This document shows, piece after piece, positions 39,595-48,252 of a DNA stretch of 64,000 nt; the first letter of the stretch is position 1, and the number at the start of each line of letters is the position of its first letter. This DNA is from Gammaproteobacteria bacterium (GTDB lineage: Bacteria; Pseudomonadota; Gammaproteobacteria; Pseudomonadales; Pseudohongiellaceae). Location of the stretch: assembly GCA_012960305.1 (NCBI GenBank), contig DUBM01000014.1, positions 62,001-126,000 on the forward strand. The letters are read 5' to 3'. The position numbers were made by a program, and so were the translations under genes. Below the pieces are notes generated by a model. The model saw nothing but the letters and a program-made list of their open reading frames with translations. It did not search any database and had not been told where the DNA came from.

Positions 39595-39981
39595 TTGTTT
39601 AGCCATGTCATGATCGGTGCTGATGACGTCGAAGCAGCAAAGGCATTTTACGATGCTACTTTAGGAACCTTGGGCATCGAACCCGGATTTATCGACTCCT
39701 ATGGAAGACTGTTTTATCGAACCAAGGCCGGTATGTTTGGAATAACCAAGCCCATCAACGGCGAACCAACCACTAATGGAAACGGCAGCACGCTTGGGTT
39801 TGCAGCAGAAAGCCCCGCGCAGTGTGATGCCTGGCATGTAGCAGGCATGGAAAATGGTGGCGTAGCTATCGAAGATCCGCCGGGAGTCCGTGAGGGCGGC
39901 GGCATGAAGATGTATCTTGCCTATCTGCGTGACCCTGCAGGGAATAAAATCTGTACTCTGCATATGATGAACGCAGAGTAA
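39595..39981 (+). CDS. VOC (glyoxalase/bleomycin-resistance) family protein
   Basis: 128 residues forming a single vicinal-oxygen-chelate unit: FSHVMIGADDVEAAKAFYDA at the start and YLAYLRDPAGNKICTLH at the end, with a metal-type His at residue 4. The start is TTG at 39595 after AGAGGATC. Substrate cannot be predicted. The upstream spacer contains a short direct repeat (CCTTTGTTCT twice). Confidence 0.85.
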   Translation: MFSHVMIGADDVEAAKAFYDATLGTLGIEPGFIDSYGRLFYRTKAGMFGITKPINGEPTTNGNGSTLGFAAESPAQCDAWHVAGMENGGVAIEDPPGVREGGGMKMYLAYLRDPAGNKICTLHMMNAE

Positions 39982-40026
39982 CCTCTGCTGAAAACTCCTT
40001 CACAGAAGCTTCGATTAATCATTTTG

Positions 40027-40740
40027 ATGATTGCTTGGAGTTTCTGGTTGGATGGTTTCGCACAAGAATCAATAAACCCTATTATCACTAAACTCAATGC
40101 TGATGAATCTGTCATTGGCACTTTCACTCGAGTACCCCGATTCGACCTTGACTTCATTGTTATTGACGAGCAATACAACGAAGTTGACTTCAATGATGTA
40201 CGGGCGGTAATTCGTGATCTCAATGATGGCGATGGTTCACCTGTCGCAGCTCCAATAGTTCGAACACCCTTAAATTTAAGAGACACTCCCGAAAAAGTTG
40301 TTCCTCAACTTATAGAGGCAGGTGCTTACGGTTTTTTATTTCCTGACATCGAATCAAAAGAACAAGCGAGCGCTGCAATTTCTGCTATGCAACAGGAACG
40401 AGACGAAGTCTGGCTATCAAGTCCTAATGGCGTATTAGTTGCCATGATCATGATTGAGTCGACACAAGGTATATCTAATCTTGATGAGATTATAGAAGTA
40501 CCAGGTGTAGGAGTACTGTTTGTTGGACCGACAGACATAGCAAACAATATTGGTGCCGAAGGCCCTAACGCGCCCGAAGTAGAAGCCCTGGTTCAAGAGG
40601 TTGTGCAATTTTGCATAGAACAGGATGTTGCTTGCGGCTATCCGATTGTTGCTGCATCACTTGAAGATGCAGAGAGGCAAACTACACAGCGCCTGGCTGA
40701 AGGTTTTAAGGTGTTAGCGGTGATGACTCGAGCACAGTAA
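40027..40740 (+). CDS. HpcH/HpaI aldolase family protein, possibly exported
   Basis: 237 residues of the class II, metal-dependent pyruvate aldolase/citrate lyase-beta fold. Expected catalytic residues are present: Arg in PIVRTPLNLRD, metal Glu in MIMIESTQGISNLDEI and metal Asp in LFVGPTDIANNIG. The N-terminus, MIAWSFWLDGFAQESINPII, looks like a short signal peptide, unusual for this cytosolic family, and the usual DAEHG motif reads DEQYNE. Start may be TTG 40024 or ATG 40027. Substrate unknown. Confidence 0.8.
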   Translation: MIAWSFWLDGFAQESINPIITKLNADESVIGTFTRVPRFDLDFIVIDEQYNEVDFNDVRAVIRDLNDGDGSPVAAPIVRTPLNLRDTPEKVVPQLIEAGAYGFLFPDIESKEQASAAISAMQQERDEVWLSSPNGVLVAMIMIESTQGISNLDEIIEVPGVGVLFVGPTDIANNIGAEGPNAPEVEALVQEVVQFCIEQDVACGYPIVAASLEDAERQTTQRLAEGFKVLAVMTRAQ

Positions 40741-40947
40741 TTTACTCAGGAGGGCAAACCAACACCACCATCTCGATTGGCTTGCACTACTTATTGCCTA
40801 TTGCCGCAAGAAGCACAACGCATAATATTAACTACTTCTACTGCGGAAACCTTGCTATTCCAAAACTGCCGTAGATTCCACCTATCCAAATTTCATCATC
40901 AGCATCTATACCGACGGTACCATGCTCAAAGAAATCATTACCCTCAC

Positions 40948-41373
40948 TCAATCCGCCTTAGGATCAAATCGGAAAAAGTACCGGGGTGGGAATCCGGTCA
41001 AGAATCTAAAACTAAATGGCACAGAAAAATCGATGGCGCCCTGATCGTGTTCTGTCCCTTCCAGAACTACGGCGGTGTAGTTCCAAGTTTCACCCTGATA
41101 GGTTAATTGTATATCCGGGTTTCGTTGGATTCTTCGAGCCCATGCACGCGGCCAATGATTAACTGCAACATAGATTTGACCATCGAGATCAAGGCGAGCG
41201 ACCACCCGATCAATAGCCGCACCATCTTCTTCAAAAGAAGTAATTACCATGGTGCCATCATACGTAGGTTGGCTCGTGCCAAGCAGAGTCTCAAAAAGTA
41301 TAACGATGACTGCATAAAAAATAAGAAAGCAAATGCCGATCTTAATCGCCCTGTTTTTTGTCAAGATCGCCAT
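40948..41373 (-). CDS. membrane-anchored nitroreductase/F420-type split-barrel-like protein
   Basis: 141 residues: one membrane segment (about 11-31) and then a small beta-rich domain with VNHWPRAWARRIQRNPDIQL and WNYTAVVLEGTEHDQ. This pattern recalls the deazaflavin-dependent nitroreductase/pyridoxamine-oxidase-like split barrels, where such residues line the cofactor pocket. Assignment is by motif feel and not certain. An opposite-strand frame at 40777-41106 is its shadow. The preceding 207 bp (40741-40947) hold nothing I recognise. Confidence 0.6.
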   Translation of the reverse strand: MAILTKNRAIKIGICFLIFYAVIVILFETLLGTSQPTYDGTMVITSFEEDGAAIDRVVARLDLDGQIYVAVNHWPRAWARRIQRNPDIQLTYQGETWNYTAVVLEGTEHDQGAIDFSVPFSFRFLTGFPPRYFFRFDPKAD

Positions 41374-41527
41374 GATTTAGCACCTTTATTGGAAGGAAGA
41401 ATCGGTGAATTGTTTTAAATTGCCTTAGATAATAGCCAAAACCGGGTGCGGGTACTAGAGCGCCACAACTCACTAAGAACTATAGGCACTTGACTGGTGC
41501 AATCTACAGGTCCAATCTACCCTCATT

Positions 41528-42379
41528 ATGGTGAGACTTTCAAAAAGATCGTTCCAAATCCTAGCGCTTTCTTCCGTGGCAGTATTTTTGCCTCTAAAGA
41601 TAATGGCACAGGGAAATCTCATTGACGCACCTTTACCACATAGCACTGGCCAAAGTGTTTCCCCATCTTTTGAAGGATGGTATTCCAATTCAGATGGCGG
41701 TTTTAGCCTAGTATTCGGTTATTTCAACCGCAACTATGAGGAAAATATTTCCTTACCCATCGGGCTTAACAATAAATTCGAACCCGGTCCTGCCGACCGC
41801 GGTCAGCCCACATATTTCCATCCACGCCGACACACTGGCGTTTTTGCAGTAAGAGTTCCTGCGAATTTTGGTAACCAAAAATTAACTTGGCGCATCACTG
41901 CTGGTAATGAAAGCATTGCTATTCCTGGCCATTTAAAACCCGAATGGGAAATCACTGCTTTAGAAGAGATTACTAGCGGCAATACACCGCCGGCGGTGAG
42001 ATTTAGTGAGAGCGGCAATTCTGGCCAAGGTCCATTGGGTATTTCATCTCCAACAATTACTACAAATGTGGGAGAAGCAGCAGAAATTTTGCTATGGTCA
42101 AAAGACGATGGCGTTAAAAAATCCCGCGCTGCAGGTCAGCGACCAAGGACTGGCGTTGTCGTCAGCAAATTTCGCGGGCCAGGCGATGTTGTAATTGATG
42201 ATGACACGCCCCGGCTTGTTGGTGAAAAAGCCAGTATTAAGGCGACATTTACATTAGCTGGAGATTATATTCTTAGAGTACTCGCTTGGGATGACTCAGG
42301 TGGTCAGAGTGCAGTAATGGCCGGTGGTTTTTTTTGTTGTTGGACCAATGGATTTATCAACGTAAGAGTAGACGAATAG
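41528..42379 (+). CDS. secreted CCWTNG protein, copy A (unknown function)
   Basis: 283 residues with a signal peptide (to about residue 27, KIMAQG). I do not recognise a named family. It is homologous to the product at 49525-50391: both have a GWYxNxDGxxxLxFGYFNxN block near residue 50, an EP...Q-PT-F-P block, a VP-(D/N)FGN block and a C-terminal CCWTNG(F/Y) motif (Cys270-Cys271 here). The beta-rich end (GDYILRVLAWDDSGGQ) suggests an Ig-like or cadherin-like domain. It ends 9 bp before a cytochrome/PHM-like gene, the same partner as in copy B. Confidence 0.85.
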   Translation: MVRLSKRSFQILALSSVAVFLPLKIMAQGNLIDAPLPHSTGQSVSPSFEGWYSNSDGGFSLVFGYFNRNYEENISLPIGLNNKFEPGPADRGQPTYFHPRRHTGVFAVRVPANFGNQKLTWRITAGNESIAIPGHLKPEWEITALEEITSGNTPPAVRFSESGNSGQGPLGISSPTITTNVGEAAEILLWSKDDGVKKSRAAGQRPRTGVVVSKFRGPGDVVIDDDTPRLVGEKASIKATFTLAGDYILRVLAWDDSGGQSAVMAGGFFCCWTNGFINVRVDE

Positions 42380-42388
42380 GTAAAAATA

Positions 42389-43729
42389 ATGCCAATCAAA
42401 ATGCGTTCCAGAAAATCTTTGAAATTTCTGCCGTTGGTAACTGCTGGACTGCTTGTTTCATTCGCTAGTCAGGTACCTGCCCAAAGCAATGCAGTAACAT
42501 TTAGTAAAGACATCGCGCCTATTCTGCAAGAGAACTGTCAAACTTGTCATCGCCCCGGACAAATGGGACCAATGGCGTTGATTAGTTACGATCAGGTTCG
42601 TCCTTGGGCTCCAGTCATAAAGGCCCGTGTTATTGCCCGCGAAATGCCACCATGGCATTTAGATAAAACCGTTGGTATACAAGATTATGACAATGATGTG
42701 TCCCTCAGCGATGAACAGATAAATACAATTTCTCAATGGGTTGATGCTGGCGCTCCTCAAGGCAACCCCGAAGACTTACCGCTTGCGATTGAATGGCCAT
42801 CAGATGAGGTTTGGCGCATGGCAGAAATATATGGACGTGAGCCAGATTTAATCATTCGCTCTGACCCCTGGACTCAGTCAGCACAAGGGCAAGATCAATG
42901 GTGGACACCGATCGTTGAAACTGGGCTGTCAGAAGATCGCTGGGTCACCGGCATGGAAGTAAGGCCGACAATGGAAGGCCGCCCTGTGACCCATCACGCA
43001 GTCGTTTACTTACAGCAAGAAGAAGAGGCTGGTGATTTCACACCGGTCGTTGATGTACCAGGCCAAGGCAGCTATTTAACTGAATTTGCGGTTGGCAAGA
43101 TTGGGGATGTATTTCGGGAAAATACCGGCAAACTTATGAAGGCCGGTTCACGCATTGCTTTCGATAATCATTACCACTCCGTCGGAGAAGAAATAACAGC
43201 CCAGACCGAACTCGCTATCTGGTTCCACGAAGAAGACTATGTGCCGAAATATCGAGTTTATGCGCAAGCTCTTGGTGTTATTCAGTCCATGCAAACTTTG
43301 GACATACCTCCGGGCAAGATTACAACTCACCATGCCTATATCCCATTAACCACTCAGGCGCGATTAGAAAACTATCAACCTCATATGCATATTCGAGGTA
43401 AGGCAATGTCTATGGAAGCTATCCTGCCCAATGGACAGGTAAAAATGCTCAGCCATGTGGACAACTTCAACTTCAATTGGCATGTGAATTACGTATACGC
43501 AGACGATTCTGCACCAGTGCTACCGGCTGGAACTGTTCTTCATATTACTGCCTGGCATGATAATTCCGTGGAAAACCCGTTTAATCCAGACCCTTCTCAA
43601 TGGGTAGGTTGGGGTCAACGAAGTTACGATGAAATGTATCATGCTCACGTAAACATAACCTATCTCACCAATGAAGATTATCAGCAGATCATAGATGATC
43701 GTCGTTCGAGTGGCGGCGGGAACGACTAG
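42389..43729 (+). CDS. exported c-type cytochrome fused to a PHM-like copper monooxygenase fold, copy A
   Basis: 446 residues with signal peptide (to about 32, VPAQS). The heme motif CQTCH is at 50-54 with downstream MPPWH as possible Met ligand region. The C-terminal part carries residues arranged as in peptidylglycine monooxygenase: HH at 202-203 (VTHHAVVY), HYH at 261-263, HMH at 332-334 (QPHMHIRG) and Met416 (DEMYHAH). These would bind two copper ions, with the heme domain as built-in electron donor. This is inference from motifs; substrate unknown. Paired with the CCWTNG gene upstream (9 bp). Confidence 0.8.
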   Translation: MPIKMRSRKSLKFLPLVTAGLLVSFASQVPAQSNAVTFSKDIAPILQENCQTCHRPGQMGPMALISYDQVRPWAPVIKARVIAREMPPWHLDKTVGIQDYDNDVSLSDEQINTISQWVDAGAPQGNPEDLPLAIEWPSDEVWRMAEIYGREPDLIIRSDPWTQSAQGQDQWWTPIVETGLSEDRWVTGMEVRPTMEGRPVTHHAVVYLQQEEEAGDFTPVVDVPGQGSYLTEFAVGKIGDVFRENTGKLMKAGSRIAFDNHYHSVGEEITAQTELAIWFHEEDYVPKYRVYAQALGVIQSMQTLDIPPGKITTHHAYIPLTTQARLENYQPHMHIRGKAMSMEAILPNGQVKMLSHVDNFNFNWHVNYVYADDSAPVLPAGTVLHITAWHDNSVENPFNPDPSQWVGWGQRSYDEMYHAHVNITYLTNEDYQQIIDDRRSSGGGND

Positions 43730-43782
43730 GTAAATGTTTGATTCAAACTGGGTAGTCGGTGCGACCTTTTAGAGCTATGATT

Positions 43783-44031
43783 TTATGCCCGCGGCACTCT
43801 CTTTCCAGCAAGAAGTGTTTCAAACGGAAATAATCTTTGAGTGCCAGATCTAACATTTTCATAGTTATCAATAAAACTAAAATTACCTTCTCGCAGTTCG
43901 AGAATTGCAATATCAGCTGGCGCACCCACATTGAGTGTGCCCTTGTCTCTGAGAAACGGAAACCCCACTTGCATAATGTCAATCGTACCCAAGATTTCTT
44001 TTGTGAGATAATTTAGTATTCTGTTTGACAA
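43783..44031 (-). pseudogene. amidohydrolase, C-terminal fragment
   Basis: The minus-strand frame reads IMQVGFPFLRDKGTLNVGAP, ADIAILELREGNFSFIDNYE and QRLFPFETLLAGKRVPRA, the end of dihydroorotase-like metallohydrolases where the barrel gives way to the small beta domain. The catalytic barrel is missing, so this is a relic about 80 codons long. It lies between copy A of the cytochrome module and a DUF3303 gene. Confidence 0.75.
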
Positions 44032-44060
44032 TTTATTTATTCATTAAGGAGTTTGATTTT

Positions 44061-44330
44061 ATGAAACACATGATTCAATGGGCATTTAGCTCTGGTACTT
44101 ATGAAAGAGGTATGAAACAATTTTTAGAAACGGGAGGCCCTGATCCTGAGGGTGTTAGGACTATTGGTCGATGGCATGCTCCTGGGACTATGTATGGCTT
44201 TCATTTGGTCGAAGCCGATCCGGTGGATGTAACAAAACTAACTTCTCAATGGGCATCACTAGTGGATTTAACCATAACCCCGGTAATCGACGATGACGAA
44301 GCAAAGAAAGGTCTTAGTGCGACTTTTTAG
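44061..44330 (+). CDS. DUF3303 family protein
   Basis: 89 residues from ATG 44061: MIQWAFSSGTYERGMKQFLE, GVRTIGRWHAPGTMYGFHLV and a C-terminal VDLTITPVIDDDEA, typical of the small DUF3303 dimeric alpha-beta-barrel-like proteins. The frame opens at 44025, but AAGGAG at 44046-44051 fits the 44061 start. Function unknown. Last gene of island 2. Confidence 0.8.
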   Translation: MKHMIQWAFSSGTYERGMKQFLETGGPDPEGVRTIGRWHAPGTMYGFHLVEADPVDVTKLTSQWASLVDLTITPVIDDDEAKKGLSATF

Positions 44331-44388
44331 TTAGAAAGAGATAAATCTTTGTGGTGTCATGGATGCTTATGACAGTATAGCGGCATCA

Positions 44389-44507
44389 CAATGCGTTTCA
44401 GGGGGGGGTATCAGCGTCTTGCTGGTACTACCAGTGGTACTACAAACTGACAAATAGAGCTACAGGCCAGTAAAGTAAGGGAAATTCGATTCCGCCCCTG
44501 GGCACCA
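44389..44507 (+). repeat. island-end block with attachment-site copy (right end of island 2)
   Basis: Related to 33553-33650: CAATGCGTTTCAGGGGGGG, GTATCA, two direct repeats GGTACTAC at 44424-44431 and 44436-44443 (12-bp period) and the tRNA-Phe 3' fragment at 44485-44507, identical over 23 bases to 18746-18768. It closes the second of two tandem insertions. Confidence 0.87.
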
Positions 44508-44530
44508 TTCTTTTTTTAGATTTCAAATAG

Positions 44531-45505
44531 CTACTCGATAGTCATGTCTTCAGTGTCAGAAGATAAAGAAATCACCATTCCATCTTCCGTAATTATTGCA
44601 CCGTCTGGAATTCCGCGATTGAAAGCAGCAACCGCCATGGCATTCCTTGGCGCGGGCACAAGGTGGTATAACGCAAGTTGCCCGATATCAGCCTCGTCTA
44701 CCAATCGCTGCAGGTCTCTCGTAGTCGCATGATAATCCTGAATGTCATGTAGTACTGTTGCAAGTCGTGTATTGCCAGTGCTTCGTGCCAAGTTCTCGGC
44801 ACCTTGCACAAGTTGCAAAGCCATAGCATCGTGCAGTACGACATCCGCACCGTTGGATATTTCTACTATCTTGTCAGTGACCAGACTATCCCCACTGATG
44901 ACAACTGAGCGACCGCCGTAATCAAATCGATAGCCATAGGCTGGATCAATTGGTGGATGAGAGACTTCAAAAGCGGTAATACGCAAACCATCTTCATCCA
45001 CGATTATCCCTTCGTTAATAGTGCGAGATTGCAGGATTCCCAGTTCGGGATTGAGTAATTCTGCTCCATGATGAGCCACGCGGTACGCACGGTCCAATTC
45101 GTAAGTGATATTGAGGCCTTCAACAATACGATCGACACCTTCCGGCCCGACAATTTGCAAAGGCGCAGGTCTGCCTGCGACCCAGGAATTGAGATTGAAA
45201 TCGCCAATATCAGATATGTGATCGGAATGAAAATGGGTTAACAAAATACCGCGCAGCTTGCCTGTTGGTATACCTACAAGATTTGCAGTCGCTGCAGAAC
45301 CAGAACCCGCATCTACTATGTACAGATGATCAGGTGTCTCTACTGCCACACAAGCTTGCGCGCGACCCGGAGCTGGCAAAGGTGAGGAAGTACCGCACAT
45401 GGTAATTCTTATCCCTTCAAAACTAACGGTAGACGAAGAACTTGTTTGTGCTTCACTGGCTATTGAATAAACCAAAACCCCAATGATGGCTATTTTCCTA
45501 ATCAC
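44531..45505 (-). CDS. exported metallo-beta-lactamase-fold hydrolase
   Basis: 324 residues with signal peptide (to about residue 19, SEAQ). The zinc motif is LLTHFHSDHISD, with later ligands in VISGDSLVTD and VVLHDAM. The overall pattern resembles the arylsulfatase/RNase Z branch of the fold. Substrate unknown. GTG start at 45505 behind AAGGAAAGAA. The gene diverges from the gamma-glutamyltransferase across a 38-bp perfect inverted repeat. It is the first gene right of the island 2 boundary. Confidence 0.88.
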   Translation of the reverse strand: MIRKIAIIGVLVYSIASEAQTSSSSTVSFEGIRITMCGTSSPLPAPGRAQACVAVETPDHLYIVDAGSGSAATANLVGIPTGKLRGILLTHFHSDHISDIGDFNLNSWVAGRPAPLQIVGPEGVDRIVEGLNITYELDRAYRVAHHGAELLNPELGILQSRTINEGIIVDEDGLRITAFEVSHPPIDPAYGYRFDYGGRSVVISGDSLVTDKIVEISNGADVVLHDAMALQLVQGAENLARSTGNTRLATVLHDIQDYHATTRDLQRLVDEADIGQLALYHLVPAPRNAMAVAAFNRGIPDGAIITEDGMVISLSSDTEDMTIE

Positions 45506-45526
45506 TTCTTTCCTTTCTTAATTCTC

Positions 45527-45614
45527 TCATACCCAGAAGATACTAGGTTTATTGTCAGGGAACAGCTTTTTTGAGGTGTTCCCTGACAATAAACCTAGTA
45601 TCTTCTGGGTATGA
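45527..45614. repeat. 38-bp perfect inverted repeat between divergent genes
   Basis: Arms at 45527-45564 and 45577-45614 are perfectly complementary over all 38 bases; the loop is 12 bases (GCTTTTTTGAGG). The right arm contains the start codon of the gamma-glutamyltransferase gene (ATG at 45611), and the left arm contains its mirror ATG on the minus strand (45530-45528), which opens only a 10-codon frame. In RNA the start codon would be inside a very stable hairpin. Confidence 0.95.
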
Positions 45615-47287
45615 ATATAAAACAAATGATAGCCACTGCCGCTCTCTACCTCCTACTCTCAGCCTGTACCCATGACGAGGAGGTAGTCAAATCCACTGCC
45701 GCCGTCGCAATACCTGACAAATATGGTGCACAAATCAGTGAAGATATTCTACGAGCGGGTGGCAATGCCGTTGATGCTGCGGTTGCAACAGGATTTTCCT
45801 TAGCTGTTACTTTCATCGACGCCGGAAATATTGGCGGGGGTGGGTTCATGCTTATTCACATGGATGGCGAAACCACATTTCTTGATTATCGTGAAACGGC
45901 ACCATCCGCCGCTTATAAAGAAATGTATCTTGATGAAAACGGAGACGTTATCAACAATGCCAGTTTGATTGGTAGCCCAACTAACGGTGTGCCGGGAACC
46001 GTTGCGGGGCTATGGGAAGCGCACAAGAGATACGGTAAGTTGCCGTGGAAAGATGTTGTGAAGCCTGCCATCAACCTCGCAGAGAACGGCTTTATCCCGG
46101 CTGATGTATTAGTTGAAGACGTTCGAAAGATGTACGACTGGTTTGGGGAAGGCACAAACTTTAAAGCATATTTTGGCAGTATCAATAATGATGAATTATT
46201 CAAACAACCAGAACTTGCAGAAACCTTACGAAGAATAGCGGAGTTTGGTGCAGAGGATTTTTACCGCGGCGAAACATCACGCTTAATCGTCGAACAAATG
46301 GCACGCAGTGACGGTTTGATAAGCGCAGAAGATCTTGATAATTATAAAGCTATTTGGCGGGAACCACTTAGGACTAATTGGCGTGACTATGAAATAGTCT
46401 CGGCTCCACCGCCTAGTTCAGGAGGCTTTGCTGTCATCCAATTACTTAAAATGAAAGATTACTTGAAGGAGCAGTTCGAAGGTCTAAAGCACAATTCGCC
46501 TCAGTACATCCACCTTGTTGCAGAAATGGAAAAACGGGTTTTCGCTGATAGAGCAGAATATCTAGGAGATCCCTCCTTCGTTGATATCAATATGGATGAA
46601 CTAATTAGCGAGAAGTACATCGAATCGCGAGCGAGAGAAGTTTTACCGCAAAAAATTTCTACATTGGATGGCGTCAAACCAGGATTAGAATCACCTGATA
46701 CAACCCACTACTCGATTGTCGATCAGTGGGGTAACGCTGTTTCAAACACCTATACAATTAACTGGAATTTCGGCAGCGGTGTCGTCGTTGAAGGTGCAGG
46801 TTTCCTATTGAATAATGAAATGGATGATTTCAGCATTAAGCCAGGTGTACCCAATATTTTTGGGGTTGTTGGAAATATCGCTAACGAGATTCAACCAGGA
46901 AAACGCATGTTATCTTCTATGTCTCCCACCATGTTGCTAAAAGATAAGCAGGTAGAAATGGTATTGGGAACTCCCGGTGGCTCAACAATTTTTACTTCCG
47001 TCTTCCAAACCATCGTTAATATTTTGGATTTTGATATGTCGCCTTTAGAGGCCGTCGGTGCCACGCGCTTTCATCATCAACTTTTACCACCCGATCTTGT
47101 CACCTACAGTGTTACCCGCCCTTTGCCAAAAGAAACAATTAAGACTATGGCCGAACGTGGCTACCGACTTGAACCTCACGGCTTTGAATTTGGAGATGTA
47201 CAGGTAATATCTCGAAAAGGCGACTCTTGGCTACCTGCTTCAGATCCTAGAGATCGGGGAGACTCTCGAGTATTTTTCGTTGACTAG
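45611..47287 (+). CDS. ggt: gamma-glutamyltransferase, lipoprotein type
   Basis: Ntn-hydrolase that cleaves glutathione and other gamma-glutamyl compounds in the periplasm after self-cleavage. 558 residues, with a lipobox LLLSAC (Cys19) indicating a membrane-anchored lipoprotein. Conserved GGNAVDAAVATGF, GGGGFMLIH, DYRETAP and the autoprocessing site D363/T364 in PDTTHYSIVD are present. MLSSMSPTMLLKDK and GTPGGSTI line the small-subunit active site. Start ATG at 45611 lies inside the inverted repeat; a ribosome site is not obvious. Confidence 0.93.
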   Translation: MNIKQMIATAALYLLLSACTHDEEVVKSTAAVAIPDKYGAQISEDILRAGGNAVDAAVATGFSLAVTFIDAGNIGGGGFMLIHMDGETTFLDYRETAPSAAYKEMYLDENGDVINNASLIGSPTNGVPGTVAGLWEAHKRYGKLPWKDVVKPAINLAENGFIPADVLVEDVRKMYDWFGEGTNFKAYFGSINNDELFKQPELAETLRRIAEFGAEDFYRGETSRLIVEQMARSDGLISAEDLDNYKAIWREPLRTNWRDYEIVSAPPPSSGGFAVIQLLKMKDYLKEQFEGLKHNSPQYIHLVAEMEKRVFADRAEYLGDPSFVDINMDELISEKYIESRAREVLPQKISTLDGVKPGLESPDTTHYSIVDQWGNAVSNTYTINWNFGSGVVVEGAGFLLNNEMDDFSIKPGVPNIFGVVGNIANEIQPGKRMLSSMSPTMLLKDKQVEMVLGTPGGSTIFTSVFQTIVNILDFDMSPLEAVGATRFHHQLLPPDLVTYSVTRPLPKETIKTMAERGYRLEPHGFEFGDVQVISRKGDSWLPASDPRDRGDSRVFFVD

Positions 47288-47669
47288 ACAATAGACAGAC
47301 CCATTCTCATAAAAAAATTAATCACAATATTGGAAGGGCGCATAGATATTTTTGAATGGAGAAAAACTTTCTTACCAAAGGAATTTAGAGATATTATTGA
47401 AACCATCTCGGACCTGAAATAAATACTGAAACTTCTGATAGGTGCCCAGCTTTTTCGCCAGATTTTAGTTTGTTTTACTTCGACTCAGAAAGGTCGGGTG
47501 TTCAGGGAGGCAAGGATATATGGTATGTTCCTTATGACTCAATTCGACAAATCAGATAATGACTTTATTGGTTCAGGACTTGGAAACAATGAAGGACAAG
47601 TATGACCTTGTTTGTAAGCAGTGGAGCCAGATGTAAGCGATAGGAACCCAGTGACGGAATTAGTTAATT
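47288..47669 (+). other. intergenic region with a decayed PD40 beta-propeller fragment
   Basis: 382 bp without an intact gene. In the frame from 47401 to 47559 the translation reads HLGPEINTETSDRCPAFSPD, then FYFDSERSGVQGGKDIWYVP, a clear WD40-like (PD40/TolB-type) propeller repeat ended by TAA. Upstream in another frame (47330-47422) a 30-codon stretch precedes it. This is probably the remains of a deleted propeller gene. Confidence 0.6.
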
Positions 47670-48071
47670 ATGATTAACCGTTATCTATTGTTATTGATTG
47701 TTCTGACCGGTTTATCTTCTTGCGCGACCGAAGTCCGGCTGCCCTTTGAAATAATGGACGAAACCGAACTCGCTTGGTACAACGCCTCTTCGTCCTTTGA
47801 TGAACAAATTATTTGTCGAGAGCAAATTGAGGGTTGGCAAATATTTTCCGGCGCGGTTTCTTTCCGAGAAGAAATTAAAGGCTCACAAAGGGTTGGCATA
47901 CGGAGGTTGGGTAGATATAGACATGATCCGAAGTTCTGCTTATCTGTCAGGGAATTGAAATATCGGAAACTGTGGGGAGGAGTCAGTAGATATGGCACAT
48001 TCGACGGCTCTATGGGTGTTGAGTCTTGGCAACCAGCAGATGCGGCTGATTACCCCAGCACCTTTAATTAA
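47670..48071 (+). CDS. small lipoprotein of unknown function
   Basis: 133 residues with a lipoprotein signal (LLLLIVLTGLSSC, Cys18). No family recognised. The mature part has two further Cys (Cys49 in IICRE and Cys92 in FCLSV) that could form a disulfide. Start ATG at 47670. The following 181 bp contain no recognisable gene. Confidence 0.6.
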   Translation: MINRYLLLLIVLTGLSSCATEVRLPFEIMDETELAWYNASSSFDEQIICREQIEGWQIFSGAVSFREEIKGSQRVGIRRLGRYRHDPKFCLSVRELKYRKLWGGVSRYGTFDGSMGVESWQPADAADYPSTFN

Positions 48072-48252
48072 TAATGTGAGCGCCTCTGCACGGGGTGCTT
48101 TAAAACTAAGCCGACTACATGTCTAACTTTACGTTCTCTACTCTATTTTTAGTAAGTTTTAGATCTATCGATTAATTACCTTTTTAAATAATAAGGAATT
48201 ATCAGGGATAATTGCTTTAGTGCGGTTCTCGGCAAGTTAACTTAACAAGATC

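Noticed and set aside
40777..41106. Open frame of 109 codons on the plus strand
   Set aside because: It is opposite a better minus-strand gene with a membrane anchor and a domain-like body; its composition is not protein-like.
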